A stretch of 64,000 nt of DNA from assembly GCF_900090045.1 (NCBI RefSeq), contig NC_041782.1, positions 1,955,001-2,019,000 of the forward strand, given 5' to 3'. The DNA comes from Plasmodium malariae. Lineage: Eukaryota; Apicomplexa; Aconoidasida; Haemosporida; Plasmodiidae. Both the position numbers and the translations under genes were made by a program. Numbering within the stretch: position 1 is the stretch's first letter; every line of letters starts with the position of its first letter. The notes below the pieces were generated by a model, which saw only the letters and a list, made by a program, of their open reading frames with translations, made no database searches and was not told the DNA's origin. Shown one piece after another: positions 29,719 to 44,000 of the stretch.

Positions 29719-30613
29719 AACGCACTTTTATATATTTTCCAAATTTTTTTTTTTTTTTTTTTTTCCCCCTACACTTTAATTTTAATATTAATGAATATGT
29801 AAAACGGAATCTCAATATTTGGATGTAAAAAAAAAAAAAGAAGAAAAAAAAAAAAAATGGTTACTAACTAGAAGTTTCATCGTTGACCTTATGCACACGA
29901 AACATGAAACATTGTATCTGTATATGTGGAATACAAAATATGCATGTATGTACAAGTACCCATAAGCTGATTTCATTCTGTTTTGTTGTATTTCGCTTTA
30001 GTTTGCTTTATTTTGCCTTACTTTGCTTCATTCTGCTATATTTCATTACCCTTTATTTTTTCCTTTTTTCACACATAAAAGATTATCAGTAATGTAAACA
30101 TCAATTATGAAATGACTGAAAATCAAAATTCTGTTAATGTATTAACTACTGTTATACTTTAATGTTCATTTTGTCTAAAAATTGATAAGAATGTGTTTTA
30201 AAAAAGTAACTACTGCTTATTTTTCTTTATGTTCATTTGCCATCCTTTTGTGGGTTTAACCGGGGGGGTGTTACGATTTTTCCAATTTTGCTTTAAAAAA
30301 GGCAAAAACGCAAAAACGCAAAAATGGGATAACGGAATAGCGTTATAAGATAATAATTTAATTACGCAATAACGCAATAACGCAATAAAGCAATAAAGCA
30401 ATAAAGCAATAAAGCAATCATCTTTAACTTTCTGTTAGTATTCATTCGGACGTTTCATCGCCCGATTAATGGTACTTACATAAATATAAAATGCCGTATT
30501 GCCGTTTTTCCTTGTTGCCCCATGAAATATATGTATATGCCTATATAGTTATATATATGACAATGTACACGCGCTTCCATATAGATTATTGTGTATATAT
30601 GAGCATACATATA

Positions 30614-30670
<57 letters not shown>

Positions 30671-31019
30671 TAAAAAAAAAAATCCAGTCCATTGCAGAAA
30701 AATCCGTATGTTTTGTTTTTTACTTGGTGTAAAAAGAAGGGGGAATAAACAAAAACGACAAAAATTTAAAAGTAAAAAGAATAATAATGAATAATATAAA
30801 TAATGAAATATAAAACATAACATGGTGTTTTAAAGACGAAATGAAAATTTTATTGCATAATGGCACTATGCTGATTATTTACTCATGCATATGTATACAT
30901 ATGTATTTTAAAATACACTTTAAAATGCAGCATTACGAATTATTTAAGATTACCCATTTAAAAATCATTACTTTCGACTAATTTATTTTTTTTCTTTATA
31001 AACTATTACCTTTTCGTTT

Positions 31020-31246
31020 TACATATGTATATATGTATGTATATATGTATATATGTATATATGTATAAACGTATATATGTATATATGTATATATGTATAT
31101 ATGTATATATGTATATATGTATATATGTATATATGTATATATGTATATATGTATATTGTATATATGTATGTATATATGTATGTATATATATATGTATGTA
31201 TGTATATATGTATATATGTACATATGTATGTATATATATGTATACT
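31020..31246 (+). repeat. (TATATGTA)n array
   Basis: About 220 bp of an 8-nt unit with small interruptions. All frames are open on both strands but encode only the repeat. Confidence 0.9.
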
Positions 31247-31937
31247 ATTGTACACGCACACTACCTTTTAACGCCTTTTTTTTTTCCGATAGGACAAACA
31301 TAAATAAAATCGTATATTTATTATTTTTCTTTTTTGTGTATGCATATTATTATATCCATAAAAAATGTTGTTAAAGGTAATATAATAAGTTTATTTTGAA
31401 ATTGATAAATTTTTATATTCTTTTGGCACTACAACACCCTAACTGTTTTTACATACATGTCGAATAGTTTAGTCATATTTGGCGTATGTATATATGATAT
31501 ATTTGTATATCATCATTTTAGTACTACAAATGCTTGTTCTGTGTTATATGCGTATATGAATTTATGCAAAGTACCGTATGTATTTTTTGCATATATATAT
31601 ATATATACATACTTGGATACATATTTATATATTTATACGTGCATGTTTGATAATTTTTAACAGGTTAGGTAAAACTTTGATGCTAATGTTTTACTTTTTG
31701 TACATGACGAAATGAACATACATACTATATATATATATATATATATACAGTACTCTTTCTTATTAATCGTATTAATGTTACTAGAACTTTAAAGTTTATC
31801 ATTTTTCGCATAATTTTTTTCGAATATTTATTGTAGCATAACCATTTTTCTTTTTTTTACATTTTATTCGTTCATTTTATACGTTCATTTTGTACGTTCA
31901 TTTTGTACGTTCATTTTTTTCGCGATTTTTTTACAAT

Positions 31938-32062
31938 ATTTTAGCAATAGTTTAGCAATAGTTTAGCAATAGTTTAGCAGTAGTTTAGCAGTAGTTTAGC
32001 AGTAGTTTAGCAGTAGTTTAGCAGTAGTTTAGCAGTAGTTTAGCAGTAGTTTAGCAATATTT
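31938..32062 (+). repeat. 11-nt TTTAGCAGTAG array
   Basis: Eleven copies with an exact 11-nt period, TTAGCA beginning at 31941 and every 11 nt to 32051. The first three and the last carry CAAT; the others carry CAGT. Confidence 0.92.
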
Positions 32063-32389
32063 TTGAAATTTTTTTTTTTTGCTTTATCCTTTGTAATTTA
32101 TCTTGTCATTTGTTCCGTCCTTTATTTTTTCGTTCGTATGTTCGGCCATTTTTTAGTTCATTTCGTCCCATATGTATTCATACTTAATACTACTTACATT
32201 TTACTCCATAGTTGTTTCTTTTTTCTTAGCTTACTCAGTTTTCCAAGAATTTAATTGAATTTTTTTAAACATAAGCGTTTTGTCATTTATGGAAAGTTTA
32301 TTTTTCCATGCTGTTTTGTATAATTTGAAATCTGTATAACGAAGGTTGTTTGTACCCTTTTGGCTAGTCCTTCTTATGCCATTTGCAAT

Positions 32390-32567
32390 TTACTTCTCTT
32401 AATTTTATTTCGTTTTACTTCTCTTAATTTTATTTCTTTTTACTTCTCTTAATTTTATTTCGTTTTACTTCTCTTAATTTTATTTCGTTTTACTTCACTT
32501 AATATTATTTCGTTTTACTTCTCTTAATTTTATTTCGTTTTACTTCACTTAATATTATTTTTCATTT
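32390..32567 (+). repeat. 25-nt ACTTCTCTTAATTTTATTTCG array
   Basis: Seven copies with a 25-nt period, starting at 32392, 32417, 32442, 32467, 32492, 32517 and 32542. Variants are ACTTCACTT and AATATTATT. It lies about 300 bp upstream of the Dopey-like ATG. Confidence 0.9.
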
Positions 32568-32871
32568 TTTCTTTTCCATTTTTCTTATCCTTTTATCGCC
32601 TATGTTAGTCCATATCTAGTACGTGGCACATAGCAATTTTTAACCGTGTGTACTTTTGGCAGTTGCTTATACCTTAATCATTTTATTATTACTTTTTATT
32701 ATTATTTTTTTTTTTATACTCCCTTTTTATAAGCCATACGGCTTCCACGTTTTGTACATACATAAGTGTGCACATCCATTTGTACGTTGCTTGCGCTTGT
32801 GTATATGTATATGGGCATGTCCGCTTTTAGACCCTACTATTAAACAGTTGCACGTGCGTATGATGTGAAAG

Positions 32872-35800
32872 ATGCTAAAAAAAAGCGATGAATCGAATAG
32901 AATATTAAAGAAGAAGCTAAACAATGACATAACAAACATTTTATTACTTTTTGAAAAAGTTCAGGAGTGGGCAGATTTAAGTAATATATTACAGAAATTG
33001 TATTTGACGATAGAAAAGTATGAAACATTTGTTGATATATCATCCAAGTTTTTATTATTTAGGCGGTTGTCACAATGCTTAAATCCATTATTACCCTCAG
33101 GTGTACATTCGAAGGCATTAATAATATATTCAACCATATTTAAAAAAGTAGAAAAAGATTTCTTTATTAATAATATTCATGTTCTCTGTTCGGGAATATT
33201 TGAATTTATGTTACATTGTACAATTAATTTAAAAACTATATATTTTAAAAATATAAAAAGTATACTAAACTTAAGAGAAAATGTGTATGTATTTGCATAC
33301 GCGTTGTTACTCTCACTTTTCAATGTTGTAGATAGTGATAACAATATACTGTTATATATATATTCAATAAATAATTACATAGGGGAAAGTATATTTTTTA
33401 ACAATATATGGTTACTGTTATTAAGGCATAATGAAATTAGAACAAATATATTAAATTTTTTAGAAACATCATTTAGCCCTCAAATATATTTGCTTTCTAA
33501 AGAAAGAATTAAGGTACTATTACCATATAAAGATGATCTTGTCTTATCATCCATAATTTTTTGTTTAAATGATAAAAATATATTAAATCAGCGGATCACC
33601 TTAAGTTTGTTAATAAACAATTTTCCTTTATCTCATGTTAATAATAAAAGCAGAAAAAAAATAATTGATAAGAATAAAAGCACTGATTATAGGATATCTA
33701 CACGATCTTGTCCTGAACCGCATCAACAGTATCAGAAGCAGCATCCCGAAGAGCATCAAAATAACAATAGTAGCAATAGTAGTAAGGACCAACGTGCTGA
33801 AAATAATGTAAGCGCATCCGTTATTCTAAGTAATGAAAATAAAAGCGTATCATTTCAAGATAAGGCATACAGTTTACAGTTAAATGATGAGTACTTACTT
33901 CAGGATGGTAAGAACAAGGGTAGTAGTGAAAGGAATGATGACAATGATAGTGGTGTTAGCGGCATTAGCGGACATAGGAACGACAGAAATGATGACAATC
34001 ATAACAACCATAACAATAATGTACAGATGCACGTACGATCTAATTTGCTCGATGAAGGTGAGTATGACGTGAGCAGCTCCATTGCAGGAGGAGGATTGGA
34101 CGAACGAGGTGCTGGGGATAAAATGAGAATACTAAATGATGAACAGTGGAATAATTTAGATAGCAAGGTGTTAAATTATGAACAGGATAATGTTTCTTAC
34201 AAAAATCATCTAACATTTGATCGGATTGACAAATGTAATAATAATGAAAAATTTAACACAAACATTGTTTTTGATGATCGTGATAATATGAATGTTATCG
34301 AGGACAAGTATGATGGTTCAGGGGGAAGGAGGGGTAACAGGGGAAACGTTGAGATGAGCTCAAATTATGGTGGGGTGTACAACTATGATAACAGCGATAG
34401 CAACAATAGAATGAGTAACAGTGGTGGGGTTAGTTACAGCATGGGGGGTAATGGCACTAAGAGGGAAGAGACTTATGGAGGGTCTAAATTGGAAGATGGT
34501 AAAAAAGTAAGGTATGATATGGATAACCACAATGATACAAGTAGAGGAGAAAATAAGGAGGAGGAGTATAGCAATATATGGAGAAATGAAGAAAGCGAAA
34601 CGTCAAATGATGTACTTTTTAACGATATCAGCAAAAAGATAATTACAAGGAATGTAATATTTTTATTACAAAGATCAGACATTGGTTTGAATAGAAGAAT
34701 TTTTAAATATTTGTATTTATATGAGACTAATGATGAAAAGAATTTTAAAGATAGTATAAATTATGAAAATTATAAAATATTTTATGAAACAATCATTGAT
34801 ATGTTGGAAAATAAATTTAATGATAATCATCTGAATGTGTCGGAAGTTTTATATATTTTATTTAAAAATAAAGATTATGTATATGTAAATAAATATATTA
34901 TGGAAAATGTATTTTTATATTTATTAAAATTTTGTTATAGGTATAGAACTAATAAAGAGATTAAAATATTTTTTAAAAATGTGTTAAATTTAAATTTAAT
35001 TAGTTATGAAAATATTATGAATGTATTTTTACATACTTTTTATTTTTTAAAAAATAATAATGTACTGTTCAGAAATAATATATATATATATATAAAAAAA
35101 TTTATTAACTTATTAAATATTATGACATTTTTTGTTGAATTTATAAAGCAAATAAGTAGACATTTATATATATATTTTTTATTTTTGTTTAATACTGCAA
35201 TATTGAAGCTTTTAATGTTTTTGAATATGCGCATAGTAAGCATTATAAAGAAGTATAGTCATGTAAAAGATTTAAATGAGAAGTATTTTATAGATTCAAA
35301 TGATGTGGTATCCGGGAGGCACAGCGCTTTGTATTATTTTTATTTTTTTGTTACGCATTATAACAACTATTACATGAATAAGTGCTTTATATTTTTAATA
35401 AAGAATGGTATATACCAGCGTCTCTTGATGAAAAGAGGAGGAGGGGGGGACTACGGCTCTGTGGGTGCGCCTGCGATGTGTTCATCGATTGTTGCAAGTG
35501 GTTACAGCGCTCGGAATGGCGTATTAGCTGTAGCTGCGTCCAACATTGGAGGTGGTGCTAATAGTGGAGATCCTTCAACTCAGTGGAGTAAAGCAGAAGT
35601 AAGCAGCAGTTTTGTAATAGAAGAAAACAAAATGAATGTGCAAAAAATGGGGGATGTGAGGGCATATGATTCGGTCCTTTACGGAAAGAGCAATTCTGAG
35701 CAATATAGTAACGAAAAGGCGAACATAAAGAAGGAGCGGCTTGAAAATGAAAGCAGCGGTATCTATAGTGGAAATTATAGTGCCAATTATAGTGGAAATT

Positions 35801-38800
35801 ATAGCGGCAATTATAGTGGCAATTGTAGCGGCAATTATAATGGCAATTATGATGGCAAAAGAACAAGTAGCAGTAACAGGCGTAGCCATAACCTCCTCAG
35901 CGGTAGTAATAGTAAGGGGGTGTTGCCGAACAATAGGGGTTACTACTATGAGAGGGCTTCCATGAATGACAATAATAAAGTATATGAGAAAAGCAGTGGA
36001 AGCACAATGAGAATAGAAAATGATGAATATTTTTTAGAAATTTTAATAAAATATAGACGTAGGTTGAAGTATAATTTAATTGATGCAATTATTAAAAACA
36101 TGGATTTATATTTTTTTACAAATAATTATGAATGTATTATTTTTTTATTTTATAATTATCATATGTTAGTTGACAAGGAAAACTTGAGTGGGAGTTGTTA
36201 TTATTTTCTAAGACATATTTTAAAAAATTGTACTAGCGAAAATAAAAATAAATTTTACTTTTGGTGTTTTTTATATCTGCACGTGGTAAGGATAAATTTT
36301 AACAAATCATTGCTTAAGAATTATAAAATAAAAGGAATAGCTTTTCAAAAGTTGTACAAAAGACAGAGAAGAAAATTAGAGGATATCACTTATGTTAGAG
36401 ATAAGCAGATTCGGCTTCTTAGGAATAATGGAAGCAAAAATATTTTTAGGGATGAAAATTTAAATGATGATGAATATAACGAGTTTAATGAGTATAACGA
36501 TGATAATGATGAAGACGACAGTGATGACAGTGATGATGATAAGGATGAGAGTGATAACAGTGGGGATGATAAAGATGAGAAAGATTTAAAAGGTGAATTG
36601 AACGAAATGAAATATTTAGATGAGTTAACAGATAATAATATGAACAAATATCATAATTATTTTAGTAATACAGAACAAGAATTACTTTTTAACAAAAATT
36701 TTGTTGAAAATATTTTAGTATACTCAAACAAAATAGTAAATCATATATTTAATTATATTATATTATTAAAAAAGAATAAAAAATTTATTAGATTATTTTT
36801 TGATATAAATTATTTATATTTTTTTTGTGATAATATATACTGTTTAAAGATTTTAAGAAAAAGCTTAAAAAATAAAAATACAAGCGAATTAACTATAAAT
36901 GTTAAGGTTATACTAGAATATATAATTAATAATAAAACGAATGAATATCATATTATTCATTCCAATTTTTATAATTTAACACATGATATATTTAAACTTT
37001 ATAATAAAAAAAATACTCTTATTAATTATTATCTTGTGAAATATATTAAAAGTAACAAGAAAAATCTTGCTTATATATTTGACAATATAATTATTAGTAT
37101 GTTCGATTTGATAACAGAAATTGAAAATTTATTCCTTGCTGAAGAAATTGACCGTGCACGCATGAACAGCTTGGTATCTGTAGATGATATAAGTACAGGA
37201 AATGTAGTAAGCAACTTAGGTGCATCTCTCAACGTTTCCAGTGGTAGAAGCGTTTCGCATGGGAGAAACGTAAGGTATGTAAATCGTAGTGGGTGCACTG
37301 ATATGATCAACCAGAGCCACGAACAGTTGAACACGAACACAGATCAGCAGAGCATGATGATGATGACGATGCGGAGTAATAACGATAGAAATGGTATTAA
37401 GGGTAGTGTTAAAAGTGGAATAAAAAGTAGAATAAAAGGCGGTATTAAAAATAGCGCTAAGAGTGGTGTTAAGGGCAGCGTTAACAGCATTAACAACAAC
37501 AATAATATCTATAACAGTAAAAACAATAGTAATGGCTATGAAAGCGGGAACGGAAGTGAGAACAACAACAGCAGTAGTAACCACAACAGCAGCAGCAACC
37601 ACAACAGCAGCAGCAACCACAACAGCAGCAGCAACTACAACAGCAGCAGCACCATGCGCAGTTATGAGAAGTACTTGAAAAAGCTCAAATGCAAATTCGA
37701 CTACATAAACTTTTTCTTCTGCAATGTGGAAAATTTCATGTATTGGTTATACAAACAAAAGGTGAGCAAGAAAATGTACAATGCTAGAAGTAAGATGACC
37801 TTATCGAATTATGAAAAGAACATGGCCATAATAATTTGTTATATATGTACAGAAGGTAATATAAATTCTTTTTTTTTTCGAAATTATTTGGATGTATTTT
37901 TTATTTTATTTTTAAAAATAATATATTTAAATGAAAATATAAGTGAACTGAACAACAGTGGTAACAACAACATAGTACAAAAGGAAAAGAATTCGTTAAA
38001 ACATAACAGTCTACTTGAATTCAAGAGAGATATTATTAACATGTTAATAAATTTGTTTAATATTAGTCATTACAAAAAATTTGAATATATGAAAATATTA
38101 AATTATTATTATAGATTAATAATTCATCATTTTTTATTCTTATATTATTATTTTACTGTAAAGAAGTACTACATTTTACAGATACAACTAATAAACTTTA
38201 TTAGATATGTTTTGCCCTTATATGAAAAGAACACAGGAAAGAGTATATTTACTGATGAAGCTGTTGATAAGGAAAAGAGTTTTAAACGAATTACAAAATA
38301 CAATAATTATGAAGAGTTTATATCATCAAGTAAGCATCATTTTGAAGTTATAAATAGAAACAACCAGACAATTAAAAATGATGTTTTTATATTTAGTATA
38401 TTAAGAAAATCAATGACAGTTATATTTAATTTAAATGAACAAGTCATATATAAAGAGGTACTAAAAACAATTATTTATCTAATTGAAAATATAATTGATG
38501 AAAAAGATGTGAAGGCATATTACTTAACTGTTTTTTTCTTAGATCTTTTATATATAATTAAAATTGAAAATCAAAAAAAAAAGAAAAATATTTTTTTTAT
38601 TATGAAATTTTGTCAATTTTTAACTGAAATTTTTAAATTAATTTATCGAGATGAAATGAAAAGTGAAATAAAAAATGAAATAAAAAATGATATAAAATTT
38701 GAAAATAAATATGAATATGAAAACATATCAATTGATGATATTGAAAATAGTTTGAATGAAAATAAAATTTCAACTGAAAGTTTTTGTAGTATCTTTTGTA

Positions 38801-41057
38801 TTAAGACAGATGACAAATTTATTAATATGCAGCATAAAAATATATCTACACTTTTTTCTGTAATTTTTAATTTGTATGCTTTTATAAAAAAAAAATTAAG
38901 ATTATATTACAAGAATAACAAGAACCTGATGAACAGCGATGATAAGAACACGAATTTGAATAACAACAGTTACATGTACAACAATAATAATAGCAGCATT
39001 TATAATGAACACAACAACAGCAGTAACATCTACAACGAAGTGAGTGCGAATATGAGTGGTGTGAGCGCTGGTATGACTGGGGGTAATATGTTCAACGGAA
39101 ACGGCAAAAGCGGTGTGAATAGCACGGGTAATAACATAAGCGCGAATAATACTAATACACATCCAAATACGAATAGTAGTAATCATACCAATACGAATGG
39201 TAGTAATCATATCAATACGAATAGTAGTAATCATACCAATACGAATGGTAGTAATCATACCAATACGAATAGTAGTAATCATACCAATACGAATGGTAGT
39301 AATCATATCAATACGAATGGTAGTAATCATATCAATACGAATAGTAGTAATCATATCAATACGAATAGTAGTAATCATACCAATACGAATGGTAGTAATC
39401 ATATCAATACGAATAGTAGTAATCATACCAATACGAATGGTAGTAATCATATCAATACGAATAGTAGTAATCATATCAATACGAATAGTAGTAATAATAA
39501 TGCAAACAATGGCAGTGGCAGTGTCGGTGGTGTGCACTTGAATCCCACCTATAAGAATGACAATGATAGGAGTGCTGGAGTTAGTGCAAATCTAAATACG
39601 AACGATTCCAGAGGGGTGAACTCAATGAACATAGGAGAGAATACAAATATAAATGGTAGACAGGATCCTATGGGTAACATAGATAATATCAGGAACAACA
39701 CCATGAACAATTTGAACAATAGCATTAATAAGAATACAATTGGAAACCATCTTAATGATGGGAATAAGATTAAGAACAACATGGATAAGGACTTAAATAT
39801 GATTAATGTGAACAACACTATGAGTGATGGAAACCAGTACAACACATATAGAAGAAACAACAGTTACTCTTATTATCATGAAGAAGGGAAAGTTAACAGC
39901 CACGCGAATCTTGGAAATAGGTTTACCTCCACTGGGGAACACGTCAACAGTGGTAACGTGAATGAAATTATATGTGTAGACAGTAGGGACGACAGACGAG
40001 AAGACAGACGAGAAGACAGACGAGAAGACAGAAGAGAAGACAGGAGAGAAGACAGGAGAGAAGATAGACGAGCGAACCTAAATGACAGTAACTTTGATAA
40101 GAACGAGTTTATTGCTGTGGGAGCGAATGAATCATCTTTTAGTAGTAACAACTACATAGGAACGAATTACGGCTTTGAGAACAGTAGTTTTAACCATTTA
40201 AATGAAAAGAATAACATGCACAATAGTAGTAGCAATGATTTGGTTACTCGACAGATGAACAGCAATAAGGGGAACAATGAATATTTGAATAGCAACATGA
40301 GTAACAATGTTAATGCAAATGCTTATGCATACGGCAATGACAGCAATAACAACATTAGTAGCCGCAATGCTAGTAATAGTCGAGATGTCAATGTTTCTTA
40401 TATGAATAGCAGTAAATTTATCTACAATGAAAATATGAACAATGTAAATAGTGAAGATAGGATGAACCCGAATATGTTGTACAGTAAGAATGCGTCTCCG
40501 AGCAGTTTAAGAGACAGCAATAATTACAGCAGCGGTTATTACAAGAGCGTAAATTTTGATAGTAGTTTGAACATGATTGGTACAGATAGTGGAAATAATA
40601 ATCTCGAGGTAGATATGTCCGTTCATAATAACAATAACAGTGGAAGTATGGCTTTTATTAAGGAAGGTAATGTTGTTAAAGCTGATCCCTATAGTTTACC
40701 AGGGAATAGCGAAAACTCAAATATTTTTCCAAAAAAGAGTGATATGGAAAAGGAGGTTTTCAGTAGTAGCAAATTAAATTTTAGTGGAAATATGATGAAA
40801 GAAGACATGCTTAAAGAGATAAACTACAACACGAATACTGGAAGTAATATTGGCAGCAACATTGGTAGTAACGATGGAAATAATAATGATATCTACAGTA
40901 ACAATGTTAACAGTATGAAATATATGAACAATGTTAATAGTATGAACTGTATGAACAGTATGAACAGTATGAACAGTATGAACAGTATGAACAGTATGAA
41001 CAGTATGAACAGTATGAACAATATAAACAATATAAACAACAGCAACAGCGACAGCAG

Positions 41058-41088
<31 letters not shown>

Positions 41089-44000
41089 AGTAGCAATGCT
41101 ATTACGAAGATGGATGAAAACACACTGGAACGGTCAAATAAATATGAAAATTCTTTTATATACAATTACAAGGGTAGTAGTAAGCTAAATAAAAATAATA
41201 ACACACAGAGCGAGGGATATAAAAGGAATAAAAGAGTAGTGCTACTCAAGATATGCCTTAAAAATGTTATTTCCATAAATAAATTGCTTTATTTTATCAC
41301 ACGTAAGGATTTTCTATTTATTGATAATTTGTATTCAATTTTTAAAGAGTATATAAAAAATAGAAATGAGTATAATAAGGAGAAGGCAAGTGGTAAGCAT
41401 GATTTTTTTCAAGGGAAAAGAGACAACACAGGGTTAAAAAAAAAAAAAAAAAAAAATTTAAGTAGAAATAAAGTTATGCAGGATGATGATGATGATGAAC
41501 AATATGGTGAACGGTATAACGAATGGTATGATGAGCAATATGACGAAGAAGAGGACGAGGAATATGACGCGGATGAAGTGGAAGTAGAAAAAATCGAACT
41601 AGAAAGCTTCATAGATCAAAATGGATTAGTGTTAGGAAATAAGAAAATTAAAAGAGAGAAGATTAGGGAATATTTTAAGAGGGAAAAAAAATTATTAAAA
41701 AAATTAAATTTTATGAACAAGTTCAGTAAAAATTCGATAAAAAAAAGTATGATTGTAATGAACAATTCAGATGAATGTATAGAAAAAAAAAAGTTATCCT
41801 TTTCAATGACATTATTGACAGAGTTTAGTGATGATATTTTAATAAAAATTTTAGATGACTTATTAAATTATTATGATAAACATAAGGCAAAAATTAATAT
41901 AAATGAATATATGTATTTTTTGTTTAACATATATCTGAATATATGCACATTAACGAAGAGAATAATTAACCACTTTATAGACTTCATGTTTGCCTTCATT
42001 AAGAAAATAACACAAACTTCACAGAATATTATGAGCAGTTTATGGTTTTTGTATATTTTATTTATTATAGAAAATAATCATATATATGTATTTAACGACA
42101 AGTTACAGAAGAAAATAATATTAGAACAAATAAGCATTTTAATACAAGTCTCGTTATATAGCTATTATTCAAAGAATGTGAAAAATAATTACAATGTTCA
42201 GACTCCACTACCTGACTTTGTGCATCCTTTCCATATTCATTATATAATACAAAATTATTTTATAAATAATAATTTTTTTAAAAAAAAGAAAAATATAAGA
42301 TACATATATATGAAAAATATCAATTTAATTGAAAAGAATTTTAACATAAATGATTATTCCGAAATAGCAGCAATTAATGCTCTGTCTTTTTTGCTCATGT
42401 GTTTTTACCATGCAGTGAATTACAATACAGTAACAACTGCTTTAAGTAGTACTGCTGGTGGTGCGACTACTAGTACTACTGCCGCAACTGGTACAGCTAC
42501 AACTAGTAGTAATAATATAGCAAAAAGTTATATATGCGAGTCTTCTGTTACCCTTTTTTACGAAAATTTTAGTAAATATATATCTTTAATTTATAATAAC
42601 AGTATACAGAATGTTTTTTACAGATATTCCTTTTTTTTAATAATGAATCTATTGATAGATTATAATTATAACTGTAAATATTATATAAAAAAGATTACCT
42701 TTGATTTGTACTCTTATATATCTAATATTGATATACGGTGTTTAAAGGCTTTGTCAAGTATTTTCAAAAAATTGAACGAGTCAAATATAGACGAATTGTT
42801 ACTAGTCCCTACTAGTAGTATCTTCTCCTTAAAATTTAATATTATAAATTCTAGAATTAATTATATAAATAAATTATCATTAATAATATTAGCAGGAAAC
42901 AGAAATTTCTACCTATGTCATTTACCAAAAATTGCAGAAAATATTTCGGAGTATTTGAAGTTTTGCACAGATTTAAAATTATATAGAGAAATACTAATTT
43001 TAATATGTACAATAATTATAAAAAATGATGAAAATGAAATATATATAATTATACCCACCTTTATATCATTAATATTACAGATATATCATGTGGAAAGGGT
43101 CAAATACAAAATAGCTGTTGAGAATATTAAGAATGTCGAAAAGGATGATGATAATTATATGTATGATTTTAATTCATATAATAATGCGGATGTATTATCA
43201 TTACTTAGAACTTTGTTAATTATCATAAATATATTAGTTAAAAGAAATGTTAGCTTTATAAATTTTTATTCATGGATTTTCTTTAAAGATATATCAATAA
43301 AAAAAAATTTCTTCTCTAGACATAAGGATATGGGGAATTATGTAAGTAGAACTAGAGATTCTTACAGGAAAGACATTCACTCAAGGAGGAAGTATAATTA
43401 TGATGATAGTAGTAGTAGGGGTGGTGCTATTATGTATACCTGTTCTTCGACGAACGACAAGGAAAGTACTGGGAATATTTCTATTTATGATGAAAGTATC
43501 TCTCTTAGATTGCAGGGTGTGGAAAGCCATAACGAGTTGCATCATAAGAATAGATACAACACTGATGTTAGCGGTAACCTGCAGGAGAAAGGCGCAAAAT
43601 GGGGCAAAACTGAAAACGGCAATGATTCAATAGCAAATGGTGCACATAACGTAGTACAGAGTGACCCCATTAATAGCAATAGTGACAGTAGTAACGGTAA
43701 TACTGGGAACTACTCGAGGGGTGAACACGAAATGATAGGCAAAAAAAAGGGTACAGGGGAAGAGGGGTACTCGGCATATAGTGAAGGAGGAAGGGGAGGA
43801 ATTAGAAACATGCCAAGAGACAGATCAAAAGACAGCGATAATGAAAAGAGTGATAACATACTGACCATTTTGCTCAATGCCAACCAAGAAGATTATTATA
43901 ACAAAAATAATAGTAGCATGTCAGTGGCACATAATTTGAGAAAAAATATGATGCTAAATAAAGGAAAAAATGATGAATCTAAATTTGTTGCTTTCCTTGA

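Larger units (their letters stand above)
29719..32871. other. Large intergenic region with several minisatellites
   Basis: About 3.1 kb between the AP endonuclease stop and the Dopey-like start. It contains poly(T) after the stop, TTTGCTTTATTTTGC-like repeats (about 29985-30055), GCAATAAAGCAATAA repeats (30365-30418), (TA)n at 30620-30665, and the three arrays listed separately. The last 300 bp are the likely promoter and 5' UTR of the Dopey-like gene. No gene found. Confidence 0.65.

Noticed and set aside
30491..31374. Multiple overlapping small frames around the TA and TATATGTA arrays
   Set aside because: Repeat-driven, open on both strands, no family-like sequence.
39163..39541. CRISPR-like regularly spaced repeats
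   Set aside because: Eukaryotic genome; the units are contiguous with no unique spacers and are in frame with the Dopey-like protein.
38902..39541. Hydrophobic minus- and plus-strand frames across the octapeptide repeat
   Set aside because: A 24-nt repeat keeps all frames open; only the plus-strand Asn-rich frame belongs to the 4012-residue protein.
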